Assembly: GCA_958417755.1 (NCBI GenBank)
Contig: CATZDY010000151.1
Coordinates: forward strand, 1 to 5,397
Origin: an uncultured Peptococcaceae bacterium
GTDB taxonomy: Bacteria > Bacillota > Desulfotomaculia > Desulfotomaculales > Desulfocucumaceae
Length of the DNA: 5,397 nt
Direction: 5' to 3'
The notes under the pieces were generated by a model that worked only from the letters and a program-made list of their open reading frames with translations, was not told the DNA's origin and did not search any database. The position numbers and the translations under genes are program-made. Shown here piece by piece: positions 1 through 4,450 of this stretch. Every line of letters starts with the position of its first letter. Within the stretch, counting starts at the first letter, position 1.

Positions 1-517
1 AGAAATGCAAGAAGCCGGAGCCAACGGATTTATTGCCAAACCACTTTATCTTTCCGCCCTTTATAACACCCTAAAAGACATGACCCAGCCCCATGACATG
101 TCTTCTGTTCAGCCAAATGCCAATCGCCAACTGGCGGGCCTAAGGATTTTGTTGGTTGAAGACAACCCGCTGAACATGGAAATAGCGGAGGAATTGTTAG
201 ACATGCACGGAGTCATCATAGAAACTGCTACCAATGGCCAGGAAGGGCTGGAAAAATTTTTACAGTCAAAACCAGGATATTTTGACGCAATCCTGATGGA
301 TGTTCAAATGCCTATACTGAATGGGTATGAGGCAACCCGTCGCATTCGCGCTTCCCAGCATGAGGATGCTAAAAACATTCCCATCATCGCCACAACAGCC
401 AATGCGTTCAGTGACGATGTAGCCGCAGCATTAGCAGCAGGTATGAATACCCATGTGAGCAAGCCTTTGGATATCCAGCTGCTCTGTGATATATTATTCC
501 ACTTGCTTGACCAGTAA
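1..517 (+). CDS. Hybrid sensor histidine kinase / response regulator, C-terminal part (partial)
   Basis: The reading frame is open at the left edge (first full codon at base 2), so the gene starts upstream and only its C-terminal part is visible. Counting from the Met codon at 5, residues 1-26 look like the end of a receiver (REC) domain, with the conserved Lys-Pro at 12-13 in FIAKP. After a polar linker (about 27-45) comes a complete second REC domain, residues 46-168: acidic Glu52-Asp53 in LLVEDN, phospho-acceptor Asp99 in LMDVQMP, the Thr130-Thr131 switch region, and Lys153-Pro154. The protein ends directly after this domain, so there is no C-terminal Hpt or DNA-binding output. Tandem C-terminal REC domains are typical of large hybrid kinases that take part in phosphorelays. 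The kinase core itself is not visible, so a stand-alone double-REC protein cannot be excluded. It converges on the DUF554 gene and shows no direct link to the two-component operon on the right. Confidence 0.9.
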   Translation, partial: EMQEAGANGFIAKPLYLSALYNTLKDMTQPHDMSSVQPNANRQLAGLRILLVEDNPLNMEIAEELLDMHGVIIETATNGQEGLEKFLQSKPGYFDAILMDVQMPILNGYEATRRIRASQHEDAKNIPIIATTANAFSDDVAAALAAGMNTHVSKPLDIQLLCDILFHLLDQ

Positions 518-806
518 TGTAGTGAAAAGCTCCTTTTTTCTTCCTATGCCATCATAACAAGCATTTTGCACCTTGTATCACTACAAAATCCCTTTGGCAA
601 TCCCAATTTAATCTTTGCAAAATCCAGTAAAACAAGCAGTTTCGTCAAAATCAATTTACTTCCTTTTTTATCCATTTTGTTTTTTAACTCATCCATCCTT
701 TTGGCACAAACTTTTGTTTTTGTATACAGCGCAGGATGAACCACCTGTGTTTTCTTCGTCAAGATATTCGGCCGTTTCCTGCTGCCCTACATTGTTCATT
801 CGTTCG
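518..806. other. Convergent intergenic region, no supported gene
   Basis: This stretch lies between the stop codons of the hybrid kinase (+) and the DUF554 gene (-). It is AT-rich with T-runs at 535-540 and 664-669. An 8-bp inverted repeat (518-525 with 578-585, TGTAGTGA / TCACTACA) encloses 52 bases, too far apart to be a convincing terminator. A - strand reading frame at 544-696 (ATG) or 544-762 (TTG) encodes a Lys/Leu-rich peptide, but has no properly spaced ribosome binding site and no recognisable domain, so I do not call it a gene. Confidence 0.4.
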
Positions 807-1511
807 TTAAGGTAAAACAAGACAAAAGACATAGGATACAGGAAAGGCCAACACCAAAGCTGGTAACAAATTGACAGCACTGATATGTTTAATTTGCGCA
901 ATATTAAGTCCTAAGATGAATGTCAAAAGACCTCCCACAGCAATAAAATCCAGCATCATGGTTTCTGAGATCAAAGGCATAATCAAATGGGATAAATAAA
1001 AAAAGCCCGATAAAATGAGACATTGGGGAATCACAATCAAAAGCATGGCATACCCCAAGGTAGAGGCAAAAATAACAGAAGCAAAAATATCCATCACAGC
1101 CTTTGAAAGCAAAATGGTCATATCCCCGCTTAACCCCTCGTGAAGCGCTCCAAAAATATTGGTACCACTGGTACAAAAGGTAACTGCTACAATAAGATAA
1201 AAATTCATATATTGCGTACGCTCCCCGGGAATTTCAAAGTGCAAACGCATGATAATCTTGGCAAACAAAGTTTTTACCTTTGTATCCAAATCAAGGAGTT
1301 CTCCGATGACAGCTCCCAAAATCAAAGCCAGAATCACTGCCGGCAAAGAATGCAGCTTGACAACAGAAACAATCCCAATGGCAATGGCGCTAATGCCGAA
1401 AACCATGGTCAAGGGCTCTTGGATCCGTATCGGAATTTTCTTCTTCCATTTCGATCCCAACAAACCGCCCAGCAAGACACAAAAGCAATCAATCAATACC
1501 CCAATAGGCAT
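807..1511 (-). CDS. DUF554 family integral membrane protein
   Basis: The 234-residue protein is almost entirely hydrophobic, with roughly seven membrane segments: about 3-19, 33-52, 56-73, 101-122, 133-172, 183-203 and 213-234. The architecture and motifs fit the DUF554 family (Escherichia coli YqgA, Bacillus subtilis YdfK): a Gly-rich first helix ending GGLLGSKW, and the central FCTSGTNIFGALHEGLSGD block followed by the FASTLGYAM helix. The length matches the family's usual 220-240 residues. The family has no firmly established function; transport has been suggested for it only because of its topology. I chose the ATG at 1511 because GAAGG lies 7 nt upstream; a TTG at 1517 in the same frame would add two residues. 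It is transcribed alone from a probable promoter at 1558-1587 and is separated from the upstream cysteine-rich protein gene by a terminator. In the central motif, SGTN stands where relatives tend to have a GPM/GAM-type sequence; this is from memory and not aligned. Confidence 0.88.
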   Translation of the reverse strand: MPIGVLIDCFCVLLGGLLGSKWKKKIPIRIQEPLTMVFGISAIAIGIVSVVKLHSLPAVILALILGAVIGELLDLDTKVKTLFAKIIMRLHFEIPGERTQYMNFYLIVAVTFCTSGTNIFGALHEGLSGDMTILLSKAVMDIFASVIFASTLGYAMLLIVIPQCLILSGFFYLSHLIMPLISETMMLDFIAVGGLLTFILGLNIAQIKHISAVNLLPALVLAFPVSYVFCLVLP

Positions 1512-1557
1512 ACTCAAACCTTCTTTCCTTTAGTAGATGCATTACAAAATGTAGCCT

Positions 1558-1587
1558 ACGATAACATAAGATATTTTCCCTTGTCAA
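1558..1587 (-). promoter_or_regulatory. Probable sigma-A type promoter of the DUF554 gene
   Basis: On the - strand a perfect TTGACA (1587-1582) is followed after 18 bp by TATCGT (1563-1558), a 4/6 match to TATAAT. TTATCG at 17 bp is an alternative register. The expected transcript start is about 35-40 nt upstream of the start codon at 1511. It lacks the repeated operator found before the three secreted-protein genes, so the gene is probably not part of that regulon. Confidence 0.5.
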
Positions 1588-1693
1588 TATGTAATGCTCC
1601 AATTGCTTGGACAAAAAGGATAGCCCTGGTAGCCTGAAACAGGGTAGAACACAGCATGATTTTGGTTATAAAAACAACACTTCCTGCTCCTGG

Positions 1694-1740
1694 ATAAACA
1701 AACAGTCGGACAAGATGAAAGCCTCATCCATGTCCGACTG
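1694..1740 (-). terminator. Rho-independent terminator of the cysteine-rich protein gene
   Basis: CAGTCGGACA (1703-1712) and TGTCCGACTG (1731-1740) form a perfect 10-bp stem. An inner 5-bp stem, GATGA (1714-1718) with TCATC (1724-1728), closes a 5-nt loop. Read on the - strand, the hairpin is followed by TTTGTTTAT, the expected U-rich tail. It starts about 28 nt after the stop codon of the gene at 1769-2173 and insulates it from the DUF554 gene. On the + strand the stem is followed by G-rich sequence, so it acts in one direction only. Confidence 0.85.
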
Positions 1741-1768
1741 TGGGGTGTTCTAGTAAGCCCAGAGCAGA

Positions 1769-2173
1769 TTATTTTCTAAATAAAATGCCTTGTAGATTCT
1801 GATTTGAGCCACAATTGTTGCAAGATTGTTGTTTTTCCAGTCCCTTTTGCAAAGCATTGTTGAGAAAATCATTGGCCTTACAATTTTGGTCTTTTCCTTG
1901 CAAGGCATTAAAAGCCTGTCCCAAGGGACTCTGGTTCATAACACCATTTGTTCCGGATTGGCAACCTGCTCCTGTACAATTTTGCCCTATTTTATCACTA
2001 TTTCCTTGACATCCCCAAAATCCTCCGGAGCAAATATTTTTTTCAATCATGCTGGCTAAATTATTGCAACCTGATCCGTTACAAGATATCCCATTGGTAG
2101 CAGCCATAGCCCCTGTTGCTGTGGTTAACACCATCGTCATACCCAATACAGTTGTGATGATTTGTTTTTTCAT
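1769..2173 (-). CDS. Small secreted cysteine-rich protein (unrecognised family)
   Basis: The 134-residue protein starts at an ATG preceded by AAGGAGAAGGG with good spacing. Residues 1-24 form a classical signal peptide: Lys2-Lys3, a hydrophobic core, then AMA before the predicted cleavage at 24/25. The mature region of about 110 residues is rich in Asn, Gly and Gln and holds nine cysteines (31, 36, 48, 55, 66, 71, 98, 118, 121), giving C-x4-C twice, C-x6-C once and C-x2-C near the end. The two C-x4-C elements (SCNGSGCNN and NCTGAGCQS) look like an internal repeat. The Cys content suggests disulfide bonding or metal binding outside the membrane, but no known domain is recognised. The signal peptide and promoter are near copies of those of the two genes upstream (2577-3515 and 3877-4275), although the mature region is unrelated. 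The odd number of cysteines leaves one free for dimerisation or ligand binding. Secretion is well supported; function is unknown. Confidence 0.8.
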   Translation of the reverse strand: MKKQIITTVLGMTMVLTTATGAMAATNGISCNGSGCNNLASMIEKNICSGGFWGCQGNSDKIGQNCTGAGCQSGTNGVMNQSPLGQAFNALQGKDQNCKANDFLNNALQKGLEKQQSCNNCGSNQNLQGILFRK

Positions 2174-2249
2174 GTTTCCCTTCTCCTTTTCCTATCCTTG
2201 GCTTTTGCCATGTTGTTTGCCAGTGGGCATCCTGCCTTTTGACAAATTC

Positions 2250-2307
2250 AGTATAACTTACAAAATATGAGAAAATCACCGTAAAACTGTGGCAAAATTG
2301 CGGCAAT
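2250..2307 (-). promoter_or_regulatory. Promoter with triple 11-bp-repeat operator, cysteine-rich protein gene
   Basis: The - strand -10 box is TATACT (2255-2250), with the expected transcript start about 70 nt before the start codon at 2173. In + strand notation the operator half-sites are CGTAAA (2280-2285), GGCAAA (2291-2296) and GGCAAT (2302-2307), spaced exactly 11 bp. The -35 region reads TGATTT instead of TTGACA, which points to activator-dependent transcription. The -10 to half-site distances are identical to those before the genes starting at 3515 and 4275. OmpR/PhoB-family regulators bind tandem direct repeats of about 10-11 bp, and one is encoded in this window. Confidence 0.75.
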
Positions 2308-2387
2308 TTATAATTCACTTTCATCATAGTTAGGGAAACATGCATTCTAAAGGGCAAAACCAACATTCAATTCTCTTCAACAAATCC

Positions 2388-2474
2388 ACCCCTAAGGACT
2401 GTTCACCCGCTTCTTCCGAGGGGTTTATTTCGCACAACATAAACATAATGTTCTTCCCTGAAATAAATCCCCTC
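2388..2474. repeat. Overlapping, mutually exclusive inverted repeats
   Basis: GAGGGGTTTATTT (2418-2430) pairs with AAATAAATCCCCTC (2461-2474) over 13 bp with one bulged T at 2468. The loop can itself form AACAT/ATGTT (2436-2440 with 2448-2452). The same left arm can instead pair with ACCCCTAAGG (2388-2397), giving a hairpin whose + strand side is followed by TTTATTT. It lies in the spacer between the terminator-like hairpin of the upstream gene and the promoter of the cysteine-rich protein gene. The rest of 2308-2576 contains no supported gene. Confidence 0.5.
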
Positions 2475-2519
2475 TCCAAAAGAAAGCAAGGGAATATATG
2501 CTATCCCCCTGCTTTCTTT
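2475..2519 (-). terminator. Probable terminator of the duplicated-domain secreted protein gene
   Basis: AAAGAAAGCA (2479-2488) pairs with TGCTTTCTTT (2510-2519). After the A2489/C2509 mismatch, GGG (2490-2492) pairs with CCC, leaving a loop of about 12 nt. On the - strand the stem ends in TTTCTTTTGG, a modest T-rich tail. It lies about 58 nt after the stop codon at 2577-2579. The tail is short, so efficiency is uncertain. Confidence 0.55.
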
Positions 2520-2576
2520 CACAATTTCCATGGGTTCCAAACCAGCACCCTTGGATACCAACAACTTGTTTTTAGT

Positions 2577-3515
2577 TTATTGCCTTCCCCCTTGGGGCAT
2601 GCCTATTAGTTCCTTGTTCCCTGGAAAAGTACTTGCTTCCACAAACCCCAGGTCTACGGCTTGCGCCAGGATTTCATCTGTCAAAAAACTTTGTTGGGCT
2701 GCCTGTAGCGTTTTCATCTCTTCTTTGCCACTAGGCTCCTGCTCCGCTGTTCCTTCCTTTCCGGGTGCCTTCTTCCCATTGCCCAACTGATCTTGCATTT
2801 CCTTTATTGCATCAAACTGCTCTAACAAGGCCTCCTTTTGCTCAGCATTTTGTCCCAAATTATCTAAAACTGTTGCCAGCTCGTCCCGGGTCAACACGCC
2901 TCTCATTATCGTGCATTCCTCTGCATTGGTTTGTTCTACTTGCACAAGCCTTTGGTGAATCAAAAGCCCGTCCTCATTAGCCAGCTCCTCTTGCAATCCC
3001 CTTTCCCTCATGGCCGGAGCAGTTGATTCTTGCACATATCCCAGCTCCATGGCTTTGCTCAAAATGTCCTTGCTGAATATATCCTGCTGTTTTGCTTGTA
3101 GGGCTTTGATTTCCTCTTTGTTGCTTTGTCTGTTCTCCCTGTCCTCTGTTTCTTTCCAGGATGTCATCAGGGCACTAATTTGCTCTTGCACTTCCTTATT
3201 TTCATCATATTGCGTTAACAAGGCTTGTTTTTCTTCCTCTGTGCGGTCCAAAACCTCTAAAATAGCTACAAACTCTTCCCGGGTTATCCAACCGCTCAGC
3301 ATTGTTTTTTCCGTATTTCCTTCTGTAGCCTGGTCAATCCTTTGCTGTATGAACAACCCGTCCTTAGCCTCCATGCTTTGCCCAGTTAACATATGTGGGT
3401 GACTATTTTGATTGAAATCCTGCGGTGAAGATGTTAGGGAATCAGCCACAGCTGCGGTTGCTGTTGTAAGCAGGAATACCATCCCAAACACTGTTGCAGT
3501 CACCTTTTTTTTCAT
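2577..3515 (-). CDS. Secreted protein with tandem-duplicated helical domain (unrecognised family)
   Basis: The frame is open from 3614, but the start is placed at the ATG at 3515 (312 residues). There it yields a signal peptide (KKK, hydrophobic core, AVA before the predicted 24/25 cleavage) matching those of the two sister genes, and the codon is preceded by GGGGGGAT about 10 nt upstream. The earlier frame runs through the promoter and operator. The mature protein is made of two copies of one unit: residues 51-165 and 181-296, offset about 131 residues. Each begins with (K/E)DGL.I.QR, continues with (I/L)TR(D/E)E and a charged helix EK(Q/E)ALL.Q(Y/F)D..KE.Q(E/D)Q, and ends with KEE(I/M)K.LQA.QQ followed by (M/V)(E/D)LG(Y/F)V..ST. 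A Pro/Gly/Lys/Glu-rich linker (about 247-263) interrupts the second copy. The (I/L)TR(D/E)E segment recalls the end of an EF-hand loop, but the acidic residues at loop positions 1, 3 and 5 are missing, so calcium binding is not claimed. There is a single Cys (201). No known family is recognised. A surface or extracytoplasmic role is inferred from the signal peptide and context. Confidence 0.8.
   Translation of the reverse strand: MKKKVTATVFGMVFLLTTATAAVADSLTSSPQDFNQNSHPHMLTGQSMEAKDGLFIQQRIDQATEGNTEKTMLSGWITREEFVAILEVLDRTEEEKQALLTQYDENKEVQEQISALMTSWKETEDRENRQSNKEEIKALQAKQQDIFSKDILSKAMELGYVQESTAPAMRERGLQEELANEDGLLIHQRLVQVEQTNAEECTIMRGVLTRDELATVLDNLGQNAEQKEALLEQFDAIKEMQDQLGNGKKAPGKEGTAEQEPSGKEEMKTLQAAQQSFLTDEILAQAVDLGFVEASTFPGNKELIGMPQGGRQ
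2628..2975 (-). repeat. Second copy of the internal protein repeat
   Basis: This encodes residues 181-296 of the secreted protein at 2577-3515. It aligns with the copy at 3021-3365 with one single-residue gap near residue 198 and differences in the linker. Shared anchors are DGL.I.QR, TR(D/E)E, EK.ALL.Q, KE.Q, KEE.K.LQA.QQ and LG(Y/F)V..ST. The copies are clearly diverged, which indicates an old duplication. Confidence 0.8.
3021..3365 (-). repeat. First copy of the internal protein repeat
   Basis: This encodes residues 51-165 of the same protein. Its helix EEEKQALLTQYDENKEVQEQ is also the closest match to the single domain of the neighbouring gene at 3877-4275 (DEKEALVKQYHENKEMQDRI), so the unit occurs three times in this locus. 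Confidence 0.8.
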
Positions 3516-3590
3516 CCTTTTTGAATCCCCCCATTTCTCTCCCATATCCTTGCATGAGATTTTACATTGTTCATACCTTAAGGCAAAATC

Positions 3591-3648
3591 AGTATAGCAT
3601 GCAAAGGCTGCCAAAATCTCCGCAAGACCATGGAAAACAAAGGGAAAT
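3591..3648 (-). promoter_or_regulatory. Promoter with triple 11-bp-repeat operator, duplicated-domain protein gene
   Basis: The - strand -10 box is TATACT (3596-3591), with the transcript start expected about 69 nt before the start codon at 3515. Half-sites in + strand notation are CGCAAG (3621-3626), GGAAAA (3632-3637) and GGAAAT (3643-3648), spaced exactly 11 bp. The first begins 30 bp from the start of the -10 element, as in the other two copies. It is the most diverged of the three operators, but the core AAAATCTCCG next to the first half-site is kept. The -35 position reads AGATTT, not TTGACA. Confidence 0.7.
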
Positions 3649-3876
3649 TATGTTTTAAAAACCCATACTTTTTAACATTGTGCCATAGGCTAAAACCAAA
3701 CCCATCATATATTTAGTTCCCTACAAAAACAGCACAAATCCTTTAGGCTTATCTGCTGTAACATACTTGTTTTATTGTTTTTATCAAATATTCACGTAAA
3801 AATCACTACTCATTGTTCGCCAAACAAGGCTTTTTGCATTTGGCTTTCTTTCAATTCCTTACCTAAAAAGGTCAGC
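3649..3876. other. Intergenic spacer after the single-domain protein gene
   Basis: Between the operator at 3591-3648 and the stop codon at 3877 there is no supported gene. It contains the terminator-like hairpin at 3725-3759 and, at 3810-3881 on the - strand, a short open stretch reading GKELKESQMQKALFGEQ and then a stop, with a faint resemblance to the KEE.K.LQA.QQ segment of the duplicated-domain protein. A 6-bp inverted repeat GCCAAA/TTTGGC (3819-3824, 3839-3844) has no T-tail. Confidence 0.4.
3725..3759 (-). terminator. Possible terminator of the single-domain secreted protein gene
   Basis: ACAGCA (3729-3734) pairs with TGCTGT (3754-3759). On the - strand the stem runs into TTTTTGTAG, a good T-tract. 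The stem is only 6 bp and the loop is 19 nt (with a possible CCT/AGG inner pairing). It lies about 118 nt beyond the stop codon, so the call is moderate. Confidence 0.45.
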
Positions 3877-4275
3877 TTACATTATCTCTAGGTCTTCTTC
3901 ATAGCTGTGTTTGCTCCCTGCGGCATTCACTTTCCAATGCTGGGCACGGATTTTTTTGATTCTGTCTTGCATTTCTTTGTTTTCATGATATTGCTTCACC
4001 AAGGCCTCCTTTTCATCCACATCCTGGCCCAAGGCATTGAGTATTTTTTCAAAATCCGCCAAGATAATCAGCTCCCCTGTAGGTGTTTCTCCTGGTAACA
4101 TCTTTCTAGACACTGTCAATCCATCTGTCCCTGGATTTTGCCCTCGCATACTGGCTGCCGTGCTATTCCCCCCAGCTGCAGCTTCGGATGGAACCGCTGG
4201 GGTTGCCATGGCTGCAGTTATGGTGGTCAGTACCAGAATCAATCCTAATATTGTGGTGATGATTTGTTTACGCAT
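3877..4275 (-). CDS. Small secreted protein, single copy of the shared helical domain
   Basis: The frame is open from 4437, but the start is set at the ATG at 4275 (132 residues). GGGGGGATAGG ends 4 nt upstream, and translation from there gives a signal peptide (MRKQ, hydrophobic core, AMA before the predicted 24/25 cleavage) nearly identical to that of the cysteine-rich protein at 1769-2173. The upstream extension would cover the operator and promoter. After an Ala/Gly/Ser-rich linker (about 25-48), residues 51-108 form one copy of the domain duplicated in the gene at 2577-3515: DGL.(V/I) at the start, (I/L)L..LGQ..DEKEALVKQYHENKEMQDRI at the end. The C-terminal KEE.K.LQA.QQ part of the unit is absent; the protein ends in a polar 24-residue tail. 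There is no cysteine. It is the gene nearest the response regulator and divergent from it, with 175 bp between the two start codons. A signal-sensing or envelope-stress accessory role is possible by analogy with cpxP, but this is inference only. Confidence 0.78.
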   Translation of the reverse strand: MRKQIITTILGLILVLTTITAAMATPAVPSEAAAGGNSTAASMRGQNPGTDGLTVSRKMLPGETPTGELIILADFEKILNALGQDVDEKEALVKQYHENKEMQDRIKKIRAQHWKVNAAGSKHSYEEDLEIM

Positions 4276-4332
4276 ACAACCTATCCCCCCTGTGCATTGT
4301 TTTTTTATTGTTCTTAACCTAAATTTTGGCTC

Positions 4333-4390
4333 AGTATAGCAGACAAGATTGGCAAAAATCTCCGTAAAATTGTGGCAAATGTGAGGCAGT
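4333..4390 (-). promoter_or_regulatory. Promoter with triple 11-bp-repeat operator, single-domain protein gene
   Basis: The - strand -10 box is TATACT (4338-4333), with the transcript start expected about 51 nt before the start codon at 4275. Half-sites in + strand notation are CGTAAA (4363-4368), GGCAAA (4374-4379) and GGCAGT (4385-4390), each 11 bp apart. A fourth GGCAAA at 4351 is 12 bp from the first and falls in the -35 region. No TTGACA-like -35 is present (AGATTT at the expected place). The site lies in the divergent intergenic region, about 48-75 bp upstream of the probable start of the response regulator transcript, so the same operator may also serve that promoter. Confidence 0.78.
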
Positions 4391-4422
4391 TTTGGTTTCT
4401 CATAGGTATTGTCTCGATTTAT

Positions 4423-4431
4423 TGGTATAAT
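4423..4431 (+). promoter_or_regulatory. Extended -10 promoter of the two-component operon
   Basis: TGGTATAAT (4423-4431) is a TG-N extended -10 with a perfect TATAAT, and no good -35 lies 17-18 bp upstream. The expected transcript start is near 4438, only about 13 nt before the GTG start codon, so the leader would consist of little more than the ribosome binding site GAGGTGAT (4438-4445). Confidence 0.5.
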
Positions 4432-4450
4432 CATCATGAGGTGATCCTTG

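Noticed and set aside
51..130. Possible Hpt domain or output domain in the visible hybrid kinase tail
   Set aside because: The visible protein consists of the end of one receiver domain, a linker and one complete receiver domain; there is no Hpt-type helix with a conserved His.
518..585. 8-bp inverted repeat TGTAGTGA/TCACTACA as terminator of the hybrid kinase
   Set aside because: The 52-nt loop and the absence of a T-run after the second arm make it a poor intrinsic terminator.
544..762. Small Lys/Leu-rich - strand reading frame (72 codons from TTG, 50 from ATG at 696)
   Set aside because: No properly spaced ribosome binding site, no recognisable domain or clear membrane segment, in an AT-rich convergent spacer where chance frames are common.
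1140..1637. 165-codon + strand reading frame opposite the DUF554 gene
   Set aside because: It is antisense to a clearly recognised membrane protein, has an Asn/Gln/His-rich composition typical of shadow frames, and lacks family features.
2340..2609. 89-codon + strand reading frame
   Set aside because: It runs through the inverted repeats and into the antisense of the end of a real gene, has only a weak AGGG before its ATG, and its product looks random.
3175..3365. Calcium-binding EF-hand in the repeat of the secreted protein
   Set aside because: Gly, Ile/Leu and Glu fall at EF-loop positions 6, 8 and 12, but positions 1, 3 and 5 carry Lys/Met/Ser or Cys/Ile/Arg instead of acidic ligands.
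3516..3614. Upstream extension of the duplicated-domain protein to 3614
   Set aside because: It would be translated through the TATACT promoter box and would bury the signal peptide 33 residues inside the protein.
4276..4437. N-terminal extension of the 132-residue secreted protein back to 4437, and the similar-looking reading frame at 2079-2366, sharing KLP.(I/F)CH.FT.IF
   Set aside because: The shared peptide is a by-product of the repeated promoter/operator DNA. The real starts are the ATG codons that follow strong ribosome binding sites and open signal peptides.
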